Shown here: positions 32,882-41,509 of the stretch, piece by piece
How positions within the stretch are numbered: the stretch's first letter is position 1
Layout of the letters: each line of letters opens with the position of its first letter
Assembly: GCF_019192965.1 (NCBI RefSeq)
Contig: NZ_JAHTKU010000010.1
Coordinates: forward strand, 280,057-344,056
Length of the DNA stretch: 64,000 bases
Source: Nocardioides daeguensis
Lineage (GTDB): Bacteria; Actinomycetota; Actinomycetes; Propionibacteriales; Nocardioidaceae
Reading direction: 5' to 3'
Made by a program: the position numbers and the translations under genes
The notes under the pieces: model-generated
What the model was told of the DNA's origin: nothing
The model's input: only the letters and a program-made list of their open reading frames with translations
The model's database searches: none

Positions 32882-34540
32882 TCAGGCGCCGGTGAGGTCC
32901 TCGGCGTCGACGATCCGGTAGGCGTAGCCCTGCTCGGCGAGGAACCGCTGCCGGTTCTGGGCGAACTCGGCGTCGACGGTGTCACGGGCGACGACCGTGT
33001 AGAAGCGCGCGACCTTCCGCTCGCCGTCCGGGCCGGGGGAGCCCGGCCGCAGCAGCCGACCCAGGCGCTGCGCCTCCTCCTGGCGCGAGCCGAAGGACCC
33101 CGACACCTGGATGGCGACCTCGGCGGTCGGCAGGTCGATCGAGAAGTTCGCGACCTTCGAGACCACGAGCAGCCCGATCTCGCCCGAGCGGAAGCCGTCG
33201 AAGAGCCGCTGCCGCTCCTTCACGGTGGTCTGCCCGGTGATCACCGGCGCGTCCAGTGCCGTGGCGAGCTCGTCGAGCTGCTCGAGGTACTGGCCGATCA
33301 CCAGGGTCGGCTGCCCGGCGTGCCGGGCCACGAGGTCGCGGACGACGCCCAGCTTCTCCGGGGTGCAGGCGGCCAGCCGGTAGCGCTCCTCGGGGTCCGC
33401 CGTCGCGTACGACATCCGGGAGGCGTCCGGCAGTGAGACCCGGACCTCGATGCAGTCGGCGGGCGCGATCCAGCCCTGCGCCTCGATGTCCTTCCACGGC
33501 GCGTCGTACCGCTTCGGCCCGATCAGCGAGAACACGTCGCCCTCGCGGCCGTCCTCACGCACCAGCGTCGCGGTGAGGCCGATCCGGCGCCGTGCCTGCA
33601 GGTCCGCGGTCATCCGGAAGATCGGCGCCGGCAGCAGGTGCACCTCGTCGTAGACGATCAGGCCCCAGTCGCGAGCGTCGAACAGCTCGAGGTGCGGGTA
33701 GACGCCCTTCCGCTTGGTCGTGATGACCTGGTAGGTCGCGATGGTCACCGGACGGATCTCCTTGACCGTGCCGGAGTACTCGCCGATCTCGTCCTCCGTC
33801 AGCGAGGTACGACGGACCAGCTCGTCCTTCCACTGCCGGGCACTCACGGTGTTGGTGACCAGGATCAGCGTGGTGGCCTGGGCATGGGCCATCGCGGCCG
33901 CGCCGACCAGCGTCTTGCCGGCGCCGCAGGGCAGGACGACGACCCCGGACCCGCCGTGCCAGAAGGACTCGGCCGCGTCGCGCTGGTAGTCGCGCAGCGT
34001 CCAGCCGTCCTCGGCCAGCGCGATGGGGTGGGCCTCGCCGTCGACGTACCCGGCATAGTCCTCGGCCGGCCAGCCCAGCTTGAGCAGGGCCTGCTTGAGG
34101 TTGCCGCGCTCGGAGGGATGGACCGCGACGGTGTCGTCGTCGATCCGGGCGCCGAGCATGCCGGCGATCTTCTTGGCGCGCAGCACCTCCTCCAGCACCG
34201 GCCGGTCGCTGGAGGCCAGCACCAGCCCGTGCACCGGGTGCTTCTCCAGGCGCAGCCGGCCGTAGCGGGCCATCGTCTCGGCCACGTCGACCAGCAGGGC
34301 GTGGGGGACCGGGTAGCGCGACCAGGTCAGCAGCGTGTCGACGACCTGCTCCGCGTCGTGGCCGGCGACCCGCGCGTTCCACAGCCCCAGCGGGGTCAGC
34401 CGGTAGGTGTGGATGTGCTCGGGGGAGCGCTCCAGCTCGGCGAACGGGGCGATCGCCTTGCGGCACTCGGCCGCCTGTGGGTGGTCGACCTCCAGCAGCA
34501 GCGACTTGTCCGACTGCACGATCAGGGGTCCGTCTGTCAC
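32882..34540 (-). CDS. XPB-like DNA repair helicase (SF2)
   Basis: 552 residues. The order is an N-terminal helicase-associated domain (about 1-150), then the SF2 core: VVLPCGAGKTLVGAAAMA (Walker A, near 200), LIVYDEVHLLPAPIF (DEVH box), RIGLTATLVREDG (motif III, with the RED motif of XPB), TLVIGQYLEQLDEL, and EEAQRLGRLLRPG (motif VI). Bacterial XPB unwinds DNA 3'-5' and can cooperate with the Bax1 nuclease, which is not seen here. GTG 34540 follows TAAACT by six bases and is probably leaderless. The large helicase-associated protein lies just upstream on the same strand. Confidence 0.92.
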   Translation of the reverse strand: MTDGPLIVQSDKSLLLEVDHPQAAECRKAIAPFAELERSPEHIHTYRLTPLGLWNARVAGHDAEQVVDTLLTWSRYPVPHALLVDVAETMARYGRLRLEKHPVHGLVLASSDRPVLEEVLRAKKIAGMLGARIDDDTVAVHPSERGNLKQALLKLGWPAEDYAGYVDGEAHPIALAEDGWTLRDYQRDAAESFWHGGSGVVVLPCGAGKTLVGAAAMAHAQATTLILVTNTVSARQWKDELVRRTSLTEDEIGEYSGTVKEIRPVTIATYQVITTKRKGVYPHLELFDARDWGLIVYDEVHLLPAPIFRMTADLQARRRIGLTATLVREDGREGDVFSLIGPKRYDAPWKDIEAQGWIAPADCIEVRVSLPDASRMSYATADPEERYRLAACTPEKLGVVRDLVARHAGQPTLVIGQYLEQLDELATALDAPVITGQTTVKERQRLFDGFRSGEIGLLVVSKVANFSIDLPTAEVAIQVSGSFGSRQEEAQRLGRLLRPGSPGPDGERKVARFYTVVARDTVDAEFAQNRQRFLAEQGYAYRIVDAEDLTGA

Positions 34541-34549
34541 CGCACGAGT

Positions 34550-36838
34550 TTACGAGACGGGAACCACCCGGCTGATCCGGTGCACGGCATAGCGCCGCTC
34601 CGCGTCCGGGTCGTCCTGCTCCGCGTCGACGTCGAACGCGGTGAGCTGGCCACCCTCGACGACGAGCGGGCGCACCGTCCGCTCGGACACCACGCCCTGG
34701 TTGTCGGTGAACCCGATGAGGACGGCGCCGCCGCGCTCGATCGCCTCCCGCAGCGCCGACAGCACGCCCCCGCCGGCGGTGGACGCCGAGGCGGGCCGCG
34801 ACCGCGCGGCCTCGTCGCCCTCACGCAGCGTCGCGACGGCCGAGACCACCTGGGCGGCCTGCCGCGCGGCCGCGCGGGCGGCGTCGGCGACCTCGCGGGT
34901 GCGGGGGGTGCGGGCGCGCAGCGCGTCGGGGGCGCCGACCCGGACCACGCCGTCGGGGCCCTCGACCACGGGCGCCAGGCCGAGCTCGCGCAGCCGGAGC
35001 AGGAGCACGTCGATCGGCAGCGAGGAGACCACCACGGTCGGGGCGATCCGCTGCAGCCCGAGCCCGGAGGCCTTCGGGTGGTTGACCAGCGCGGCCAGCG
35101 CGGCCTCGTCCTCCGAGCGCACGAACGACGACGCCAGCCCGACCCGCAGCCGGCCGAACGAGCGGACCACGTCGTCGATCAGGTAGCTCAGCGGCTGAGG
35201 CACCGGCGTGCGGGAGGCGGCGAGCACGAACGCGTGCAGCTCGGCCGCGGTCCAGCCGGCATCCAGCGCGCGTCGTACGGAGGCGGGGGTGAAGCGGTAG
35301 ACCGTCGCGGCGCCGTGCGAGTCGACGTCGGCGACCTGCTGCAGCCGCCGGGCCAGGTCCGGCTCGAGCGGCCCGGGGGCCACCGCTGTCAGGTCGGCCT
35401 GGATCAGCACGTGGTCGACCGGCGGCGGCAGCAGCTCGGCCAGCACCGGCGCCGGGTCCTCGCCGGCCAGCAGCACCCGGGCGTACGGCGCCAGCACGTC
35501 GGCGCCGGTCAGGCCGAGGACCGCCGCCTCGGCGACCGCCCACGCCACCAGGTCCGGCCGGGTGCGCGGGCGGCGCGGCCGCTCCCACGCGACCCTGGCG
35601 ACCAGCGACGGCAGCCCGGTGCCGGCCGCGAGACCGTGCCCCTCCGGCAGGTCGGCGAGCACGGCGAGCGTCATCGCCTTCGCCTCCGGCATCCCGGCGG
35701 CCGACAGCTCGGGGGTCAGCGCGTTCCACGGCTTCTGGTCCGGGCCGCGCTCGCCGACCAGCGACGGCAGCCGCGGGCTCGACAACCAGGCCCGGGCCAG
35801 CACCGTCCACCGCTCGGCGACGGACAGCTCGGCCCACTCGTCGAACGCCGACGTCGGCACCCACACCGGGTTCCCGTCCGCGTCGGCGCGGGTGCCGGCC
35901 AGCCCGGCCTCGTGCGCGAGCTCGACGATCAGCGCCGCCTCCGCCTCGGGCACCTGCAGCTGGGTCGCGGCCGCCTTCAGCTCACGGACCCCGAGCCCGG
36001 CGGTGCGCAGCGCGGCCGCCGGCCGGGTGCCCCACCACTCGAGGAGCAGCCCGACGCGTCGTACGACGTCCGTGGCGGCGCCGAGCGCGGCACTGGCCGC
36101 CAGCCGGGGCGAGCGCTCCTCCGCAGCGACGGTGGGCGCGACGTCGACCGGCTCGGCGGTCGTCCGGCCGCCGCGGACCACGAGGCCGACCTCGCCCGGC
36201 ACGACCAGAAGGCCTGGCATCAGGGAGCCGCCGGGCACCAGCAGCCGGTGCGCCACGAGCAGCTCGGCCGGCGTCTCCGTGTCCTCCGGACGCAGCCCGA
36301 CCCGGACCGACCCGGTCTTCGCCGTACCGCCCTCGGCGATGACGTGCTCGAGCAGCGCCCGGGCGCCGGACGGCAGCGCCGCCAGGACCTCGGCGATCTC
36401 CGCGGCCGGGCGCGGGGCGGCCGAGCGCGGCCGCAGCCCGCTCACCCCGGCGTCCGGCCCGCCGACCATCGCGTCGCCCACCCCGCTCAGCGCGCGCAGG
36501 CCCTCGGGGGAGTCCCAGGCGATGGCCAGGTCCCGCAACCGGGCCAGCGTCGCGGCGACGTACCCGGGCTCGGCGCGGACGATCGCGGCGACTTCCGGAT
36601 CGGTGGTTTGACCGGCGACGACGAGGGCATCCAGTACCGAGAGCTCGCCTCGGGTGAGGCCGTCGAGCGCGCGTGCGATCGAGTTCCTCACCGCAGCGCG
36701 GGACGCGAGTTGTCCGAAGTCGTGAGGGGCAGGGGTGGCCAGGTCGGGACGAGCGGTGAGCAGGCGCTGGAGCCGATCGTCGGGCCACGACCTCAGCTGG
36801 TCGGCCAACGACCGGTGTCCGCTCGGTCCCGCTCCCAC
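34550..36838 (-). CDS. Large helicase-associated-domain protein (XPB partner locus)
   Basis: 762 residues of mostly helical and winged-helix-like repeats. The last ~250 residues, from VDHVLIQADLTAVAPGPLEP through DSHGAATVYRFTPASVRRAL and HAFVLAASRTPVPQPLSYLI, match the helicase XPB/Ssl2 N-terminal-like (helicase_C_3) domain. No Walker motifs are seen, so it is not itself an ATPase. It is usually found beside XPB genes in actinobacteria; the role is unknown but probably linked to DNA repair. GTG 36838 is supported by TAGCGT 7 nt upstream; a longer frame overlaps the divergent phosphatase gene. Confidence 0.8.
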   Translation of the reverse strand: MGAGPSGHRSLADQLRSWPDDRLQRLLTARPDLATPAPHDFGQLASRAAVRNSIARALDGLTRGELSVLDALVVAGQTTDPEVAAIVRAEPGYVAATLARLRDLAIAWDSPEGLRALSGVGDAMVGGPDAGVSGLRPRSAAPRPAAEIAEVLAALPSGARALLEHVIAEGGTAKTGSVRVGLRPEDTETPAELLVAHRLLVPGGSLMPGLLVVPGEVGLVVRGGRTTAEPVDVAPTVAAEERSPRLAASAALGAATDVVRRVGLLLEWWGTRPAAALRTAGLGVRELKAAATQLQVPEAEAALIVELAHEAGLAGTRADADGNPVWVPTSAFDEWAELSVAERWTVLARAWLSSPRLPSLVGERGPDQKPWNALTPELSAAGMPEAKAMTLAVLADLPEGHGLAAGTGLPSLVARVAWERPRRPRTRPDLVAWAVAEAAVLGLTGADVLAPYARVLLAGEDPAPVLAELLPPPVDHVLIQADLTAVAPGPLEPDLARRLQQVADVDSHGAATVYRFTPASVRRALDAGWTAAELHAFVLAASRTPVPQPLSYLIDDVVRSFGRLRVGLASSFVRSEDEAALAALVNHPKASGLGLQRIAPTVVVSSLPIDVLLLRLRELGLAPVVEGPDGVVRVGAPDALRARTPRTREVADAARAAARQAAQVVSAVATLREGDEAARSRPASASTAGGGVLSALREAIERGGAVLIGFTDNQGVVSERTVRPLVVEGGQLTAFDVDAEQDDPDAERRYAVHRISRVVPVS

Positions 36839-36889
36839 GGTGCACACGCTAGGGCATGCCTGCACGAGCAGACCTGCCCGAGGACGTCG

Positions 36890-37729
36890 ATGAACCGGGT
36901 CGAGCTGCACCACGGTGCGGCCACCGACGTCGGCCGCGTCCGGCAGGTCAACGAGGACGCCTTCCTCGCCGATCCGCCGGTCTTCGCGGTCGCCGACGGC
37001 ATGGGTGGGCACGACAGCGGCGACGTCGCCAGCAGGTACGCCGTCGAGGAGCTGGCCCGCCTCGCCCCCGGCGGCTACGACCTCGACGAGGGGACGACGG
37101 CCGTGGCCGCGGCCCTCGAGGCCGCGCAGGACCGGCTGCTCGCCTACGACGAGGAGCAGCGCGCGGCCGGGGCCGGCGCCGGTTTCGCGGCCGGGACCAC
37201 CGTCGTCGTCGCGCTGCTCGTGCAGTCCGCCGACCGCCCGCACTGGCTGCTCGCCAACGTCGGGGACTCGCGCATCTACCGGTGGAACGAGGACGAGCTG
37301 GAGCAGGTCAGCGTCGACCACAGCCTGGTCCAGGAGCTCGTCGACGCCGGCCGGATCACCCCGGACGACGCGCTCGGCCACCCCCACCGCAACGTCGTCA
37401 CCCGTGCGCTCGGCGGCCCGGCGATGCCGGGCCCGGTCAGTGGCGCGGCCGACTACTACCTCCTACCGCTCGCCGCTGCCGAGCGGCTCCTGCTGTGCTC
37501 CGACGGGGTCAGTGGCATGGTGGACGACGTGACCATCGCCTCGATCCTGGCCGGGTACGACGACCCGCGCGATGCCGCCGACGCGCTGGTCGCGGCCGCG
37601 GTCACCGCGGGCGGGCACGACAACGCGACGGCCGTCGTGGTCGATGTGGTGGGATTGGCGAATGTCGAACCGTATGACTCGCACGCGCAGCGGCTGAGTC
37701 TGGAGCAGAAGTTGGGGGCCCTCCCATGA
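36890..37729 (+). CDS. PP2C-family serine/threonine protein phosphatase
   Basis: 279 residues with the PP2C motif series: DVGRVRQVNEDAFLADP (motif 1), VFAVADGMGGHDSGDVAS (metal-binding DGMGG), TTVVVALLV, WLLANVGDSRIYRW, VDHSLVQELVDAGRI, RLLLCSDGVSGMVDD and GGHDNATAVVVDV. All metal-ligand Asp residues are present. A ~25-residue C-terminal tail follows. ATG 36890 has GAGGAC upstream. The stop overlaps the next start (ATGA), so it is translationally coupled to an FHA protein. It probably reverses phosphorylation by a Ser/Thr kinase not encoded here. Confidence 0.9.
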   Translation: MNRVELHHGAATDVGRVRQVNEDAFLADPPVFAVADGMGGHDSGDVASRYAVEELARLAPGGYDLDEGTTAVAAALEAAQDRLLAYDEEQRAAGAGAGFAAGTTVVVALLVQSADRPHWLLANVGDSRIYRWNEDELEQVSVDHSLVQELVDAGRITPDDALGHPHRNVVTRALGGPAMPGPVSGAADYYLLPLAAAERLLLCSDGVSGMVDDVTIASILAGYDDPRDAADALVAAAVTAGGHDNATAVVVDVVGLANVEPYDSHAQRLSLEQKLGALP

Positions 37730-39216
37730 GCGATGCCGGCACAGCCTGGTCGTACCGCAACGGTGCGTGGTTCGCGGTCTTCGGACCGGAGGCCGCCGTC
37801 GTGCTGCCGGAGTCGCAGAAGGACCAGGTCGTCGGTCTGTGGGCGCTGGTCGACGGCGGGGCGGGCTTCGACGACGTCCTCGACGGGCTGCTCGCCTCCG
37901 GCCTGAGCCGGATCCCCGGCTTCGTGCTGGTCAGCAACGACGCCGGTCCCACCCGCTTCCTGCTGCGCGGCGCCGGCGTGGTCGCCACCGTCACGGCGGC
38001 CGGCGAGACGGTGACCGTCGACGGCGGCGCCAGCCACACCTGGGTCGAGCGCAGCCTCGACGACGTCACCGCCCTCAGCATCGACCTGCCCACGGGCGAG
38101 GACGACCCCGCTCCCGCTGACACCGACTTTCCGATCCTCACCGGTCTGGTCCGGGTCGGCCGGATCGACCGCCCTGCGGCGGCGTCCGCCCCCGAGGCCG
38201 CGCCCGCGCCGGTCGTCGGCGGCGCGCACCTCGCGGTGGAGGAGCCGGCCGCCGTCGAGCCCGACAGTGCCGAGCCCGACAGTGCCGAGCCCGTCAGTGC
38301 CGAGCCCGTCAGTGCCGAGCCCGAGGTCCCGGACGTGCCCGATGTCCCGACCGGGCCGGAGGTCCCGGCGGTGCCGGTGTCCGAGCTGCCCGACGTACCG
38401 GCGGCTCCCGACCTGCCCGAGGTCCCCGCGGAGCCGGCCGTCCTCGACGAGCCCAGCCCCCTCGACGAGGGTGGCGCGGCGGCCACCGAGGCGGCCTACC
38501 TCGACGACGGCCCGGCCACCGAGGTGATGGACAGCGTCGACGAGCCGCTCGCCGACCCGCTGGGCGATGCCCCGCAGGAGCCCGCGCCCGACGGCTGGGT
38601 GACTCCTTGGGACACCCCGGCGCCGCCGCCGGGCAGCCCGACCGAGGTCGCGCCCCCGGGCTGGGTGCCGCCCCCGCCGCCGGGCGTCCCCGCCCCCGAC
38701 GCACCGCCGCTGCCGGTCGGCTCCTGGGAGCCGGTGGGCGGCGTCCCCGCACCGTCCGGACCCGGTGTCGAGCACGACGGCTTCACGGTCGCCGGCCCGG
38801 GAGAGCCGCCGGCGCCGCTGGTGCCGCCCGTGCCCGGCACGCCGGCCGCGCCGCCGGTGACCCAGCCGGTCGCCAAGCTGCTGGTCTCCGACGGGCAGTC
38901 GATCATCGTCGACCGTGCCGTCCTCATCGGCCGGGCGCCGGAGGCGCGGCGCTTCGCCTCGACCGAGCAGCCGATGCTGGTCACGGTGCCGAGCCGGCTC
39001 CACGAGATCTCCTCCACCCACGTCGAGGTCCGGCCCGGCGCCGGGGCCGATCTCGGTACCGCCGTTGTGACCGACATGGGCTCGACCAACGGCACCGTCC
39101 TGGTACAGCCGGGGCTGGGGCCGGAGGACCTCAAGCCCGGTATCGCCGTCCAGCTGATCCCCGGCGCGACCATCAACCTCGGTGACGGGATCACCATCCA
39201 GGTCACCCGGCCCTGA
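37726..39216 (+). CDS. FHA-domain protein with long acidic/proline-rich linker
   Basis: 496 residues. The N-terminal ~120 residues form an uncharacterised domain (WSYRNGAWFAVFGPEAAVVL). Residues ~165-370 are a low-complexity Glu/Pro/Val/Asp linker containing four tandem EPDSA/EPVSA units encoded by a 15-bp DNA repeat. The C-terminal ~110 residues are an FHA domain: VLIGRAPEARRF, SSTHVEVRPG and DMGSTNGTVL, with the phosphothreonine-binding Arg and Ser. It should bind phosphothreonine peptides. It is coupled to the PP2C gene upstream and followed by an RDD/FHA gene. Confidence 0.85.
   Translation: MSDAGTAWSYRNGAWFAVFGPEAAVVLPESQKDQVVGLWALVDGGAGFDDVLDGLLASGLSRIPGFVLVSNDAGPTRFLLRGAGVVATVTAAGETVTVDGGASHTWVERSLDDVTALSIDLPTGEDDPAPADTDFPILTGLVRVGRIDRPAAASAPEAAPAPVVGGAHLAVEEPAAVEPDSAEPDSAEPVSAEPVSAEPEVPDVPDVPTGPEVPAVPVSELPDVPAAPDLPEVPAEPAVLDEPSPLDEGGAAATEAAYLDDGPATEVMDSVDEPLADPLGDAPQEPAPDGWVTPWDTPAPPPGSPTEVAPPGWVPPPPPGVPAPDAPPLPVGSWEPVGGVPAPSGPGVEHDGFTVAGPGEPPAPLVPPVPGTPAAPPVTQPVAKLLVSDGQSIIVDRAVLIGRAPEARRFASTEQPMLVTVPSRLHEISSTHVEVRPGAGADLGTAVVTDMGSTNGTVLVQPGLGPEDLKPGIAVQLIPGATINLGDGITIQVTRP
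38257..38316 (+). repeat. 15-bp tandem repeat inside the FHA gene
   Basis: Four units of GAGCCCGACAGTGCC or the GTC variant start at 38257, 38272, 38287 and 38302, encoding EPDSA/EPVSA. The in-frame unit length could allow copy-number variation without loss of frame. Confidence 0.85.
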
Positions 39217-39244
39217 CCGCCTGCCGCTACTCGGAGCGCACTGC

Positions 39245-40390
39245 ATGTCGCACGTCCCCACCCCGCCATCCCTCGCCGCCGGTGACCTCCGTCCGGCGGA
39301 GATGGAGCGACGGTTCACCGCCTTCGTCATCGACCGCGCGGTGGGCTGGGGCATCGCCGCGGCGATCGCGCTCGGGGTGTGGCGGCTCGTCGATCCCGAC
39401 AGCGGCGCGGTCCTCGTCCTCACGTTCCTGAGCGTCGCTGTGCTGACCGGTCTGGTCCTCGCGGTCGTCGCCGGGACGACCGGCCTGAGTCCCGGCAAGG
39501 CGGCGACCGGCCTCCGCGTCGTGCGGCGTACGACGGGCCGCCCGATCGGTGTCGGAGCCGCCCTGCTGCGCGCCGTCGTGCTCGGCATCGCCGGCCTGCC
39601 CACCGCCGGCCTCGGCCTGGCGACCTTCGCCTGGACCGCAGCGATGGACCCCTCGCGCGAGCGTCGTGGGCTGCACGACCGGATCGGTGACGCCATGGTC
39701 GTCGATACCCGGCCGTTGGTGGTCGACGCGGTGCCCGAGCCCGAGCGGCCCCAGCAGATCGTGAACCTGACCGCGATGCGGCTGCTGCCCTCGCCGGTCG
39801 AGGAGCACCCGGCGGCGCGGCCGGACCCGACCCCGACCCCGACCCCGGTCGCGGCCCCGGCGTCCGCGCCAGTCCCCGCCCCGCATGCCCGTCCCACCCC
39901 GCCGGCACCCCCGACACCGGCACCACCGGCGCCACCGGCGCCACCGGCGCCACCGCCGGTCGCACCGCCTGCCGCCCCGCGGGTCCCCGTCGAGCAGACC
40001 CGGGTCCGCCCCGAGCCGGGCGCCGGCCCGGCCGCAGGATCGCCGAGCCCGGCGGCGGTCCGGTGGCGGGTCGCGTTCGACACCGGCGAGGCGTTCGTGG
40101 TCGAGGGCCTCGCCCTCGTCGGCCGCCGCCCGGAGCCGCGGCCGGGGGAGCAGGCCCGTCACGTCGTTCCGCTGCGCTCCTCCGACATGTCGCTGTCGAA
40201 GACCCATGCCCAGTTCCAGGTCGCCCCTGACGGCGCGCTCGTGGTGATGGACCGCGGGTCCACCAACGGCTCCTACGTCATCCGCAAGGGCATGTCGCGC
40301 TCGCTCTCGCCGGGGCGGCCGAGCACGCTGCTGGCCGGCGACGAGGTGCGCTTCGGCGACCGCACGATGCGGGTCGAGCGCGAGAGCTGA
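39245..40390 (+). CDS. RDD-family membrane protein with C-terminal FHA domain
   Basis: 381 residues. The N-terminal RDD domain (about 15-160) has RRFTAFVIDRAVGWGIAAAI, a second helix VLTFLSVAVLTGLVLAVVAG, TGLSPGKAATGLRVVRR and GLHDRIGDAMVVDTRP. A Pro/Ala-rich linker (about 195-260) leads to an FHA domain (about 275-381) with ALVGRRPEP, DMSLSKTHAQF and DRGSTNGSYV. The FHA faces the cytoplasm if the RDD helices form a hairpin. Such RDD-FHA proteins often accompany PP2C/FHA genes and type VII secretion loci in actinobacteria; no secretion genes are visible here. ATG 39245 follows the previous stop by 28 bp. Confidence 0.85.
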   Translation: MSHVPTPPSLAAGDLRPAEMERRFTAFVIDRAVGWGIAAAIALGVWRLVDPDSGAVLVLTFLSVAVLTGLVLAVVAGTTGLSPGKAATGLRVVRRTTGRPIGVGAALLRAVVLGIAGLPTAGLGLATFAWTAAMDPSRERRGLHDRIGDAMVVDTRPLVVDAVPEPERPQQIVNLTAMRLLPSPVEEHPAARPDPTPTPTPVAAPASAPVPAPHARPTPPAPPTPAPPAPPAPPAPPPVAPPAAPRVPVEQTRVRPEPGAGPAAGSPSPAAVRWRVAFDTGEAFVVEGLALVGRRPEPRPGEQARHVVPLRSSDMSLSKTHAQFQVAPDGALVVMDRGSTNGSYVIRKGMSRSLSPGRPSTLLAGDEVRFGDRTMRVERES

Positions 40391-40412
40391 CCGCGACGGC
40401 CTGCGGGCGAGG

Positions 40413-41009
40413 TCAGGCCGCAGCCCACTCGCGGCGCAGCAGCCCGTAGACCGCGGTATCGCTCCAGGACCCGTCGCGTTCGGCGTAGTCCTCACGGGTG
40501 TGCGCCTCGCGCGTCATGCCGATCCGCTCGCACAGCCGCGCCGAGGCGACGTTGCGCGGGTCCAGCCGTGCCATCAGCCGGTGCAGCGGGTAGTGCGTGA
40601 ACGCCAGGTCGACCAACGCGCGGGCCGCCTCGGTGGCGAACCCGCGGCCGGCGTGCTCCGGGGCGAACACCCAGCCCAGCTCGCCGATCGCCGGCGGGTC
40701 GGTCTCACCGTGACGGTCGGTGAAGCGCAGCATCAGGTCGCCGACGAGCACGTCGTCGTGGGTGACCGCGAGCGCGAGGAACTCGCCCGGCACCGACGGC
40801 GCCGTCGCCGCGACCAGCCGCTGCATCCGGCCGGCCAGGCCCTCGGCGTCCAAGGCCGGGAAGGGGAGGTAGCGGGTGACCTCGGGATCGGCGCAGTAGG
40901 CGCCGATGGCTGTGCTGTCGGACGCGACGACGGTGCGCAGGACCAGGCGCTCGGTCGTGAGGGGGAGGGGCGGCGCCGGGAGCACGGGGGCCGTCAATTC
41001 GGTTGCCAC
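40413..41009 (-). CDS. GNAT family N-acetyltransferase (RimJ/RimL-like)
   Basis: 198 residues. LTTERLVLRTVVASDSTAIG opens the fold; GELGWVFAPEHAGRGFATEA contains the acetyl-CoA pyrophosphate loop (motif A), and ALVDLAFTHYPLHRLMARLD and NVASARLCERIGMTREAHTR form motif B. The RimJ/RimL-type subgroup acetylates protein N-termini or small amines; the substrate is unknown. GTG 41009 is chosen because TATTCT lies 7 nt upstream (leaderless); an ATG eight codons earlier is the alternative. Divergent from the cold-shock gene. Confidence 0.85.
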   Translation of the reverse strand: MATELTAPVLPAPPLPLTTERLVLRTVVASDSTAIGAYCADPEVTRYLPFPALDAEGLAGRMQRLVAATAPSVPGEFLALAVTHDDVLVGDLMLRFTDRHGETDPPAIGELGWVFAPEHAGRGFATEAARALVDLAFTHYPLHRLMARLDPRNVASARLCERIGMTREAHTREDYAERDGSWSDTAVYGLLRREWAAA

Positions 41010-41103
41010 GTCAGTGAGAATAGGTGGCGGCACTCACACTACGATGTGCCGCGCGTGCGCCCGACCGGGCGTAGGCCTGCGATGAGAGAGGTTGGGCGGA
41101 CCC

Positions 41104-41499
41104 GTGCCGACTGGCAAGGTGAAGTGGTACGACGCGGAGAAGGGCTTCGGCTTCCTCTCCCAGCAGGGCGGTGAGGACGTCTACGTCCGCGCTGACGCAC
41201 TGCCTGACGGCGTGACCACCCTCAAGGCAGGCACCCGCGTCGAGTTCGGCATCGCCCAGGGGCGCCGGGGCGAGCAGGCCCTCCAGGTCCGCATCCTCGA
41301 CGCGCCCGTCTCGGTCTCGCGCAACCAGCAGCAGGCCAAGCGCAAGAGGCCCGAGGAGATGGTCCCGATCGTCGAGGACCTGATCCGCCTGCTCGACGGC
41401 GTCGGCGAGGCGTACCGCCACGGCCGGCACCCCGACCGGCGTACGGCGCAGCCCGTGGCCAAGCTGCTGCGCGCGCTGGCCGACGAGCTGGAGTCCTGA
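41104..41499 (+). CDS. Cold-shock-domain protein with C-terminal extension
   Basis: 131 residues. The first ~65 are a cold shock domain: [20 protein letters not shown] (RNP1-like KGFGF) and [15 protein letters not shown] (RNP2-like DVYVR where DVFVH is usual). The remaining ~65 residues are a basic linker ([12 protein letters not shown]) and a helical tail unique to the actinobacterial long form. It should bind single-stranded RNA or DNA. A TACGAT -10 box at 41040-41045 would give a ~52-nt leader. It is adjacent to DUF3027 and an MFS gene. Confidence 0.9.
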   Translation: MPTGKVKWYDAEKGFGFLSQQGGEDVYVRADALPDGVTTLKAGTRVEFGIAQGRRGEQALQVRILDAPVSVSRNQQQAKRKRPEEMVPIVEDLIRLLDGVGEAYRHGRHPDRRTAQPVAKLLRALADELES

Positions 41500-41509
41500 G
41501 CCCGCAGCC

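Noticed and set aside
33638..37729. A 1363-codon open frame on the plus strand across the helicase partner gene
   Set aside because: It is the antisense shadow of the 762-residue minus-strand protein in GC-rich DNA; only its last ~279 codons (PP2C phosphatase) are real.
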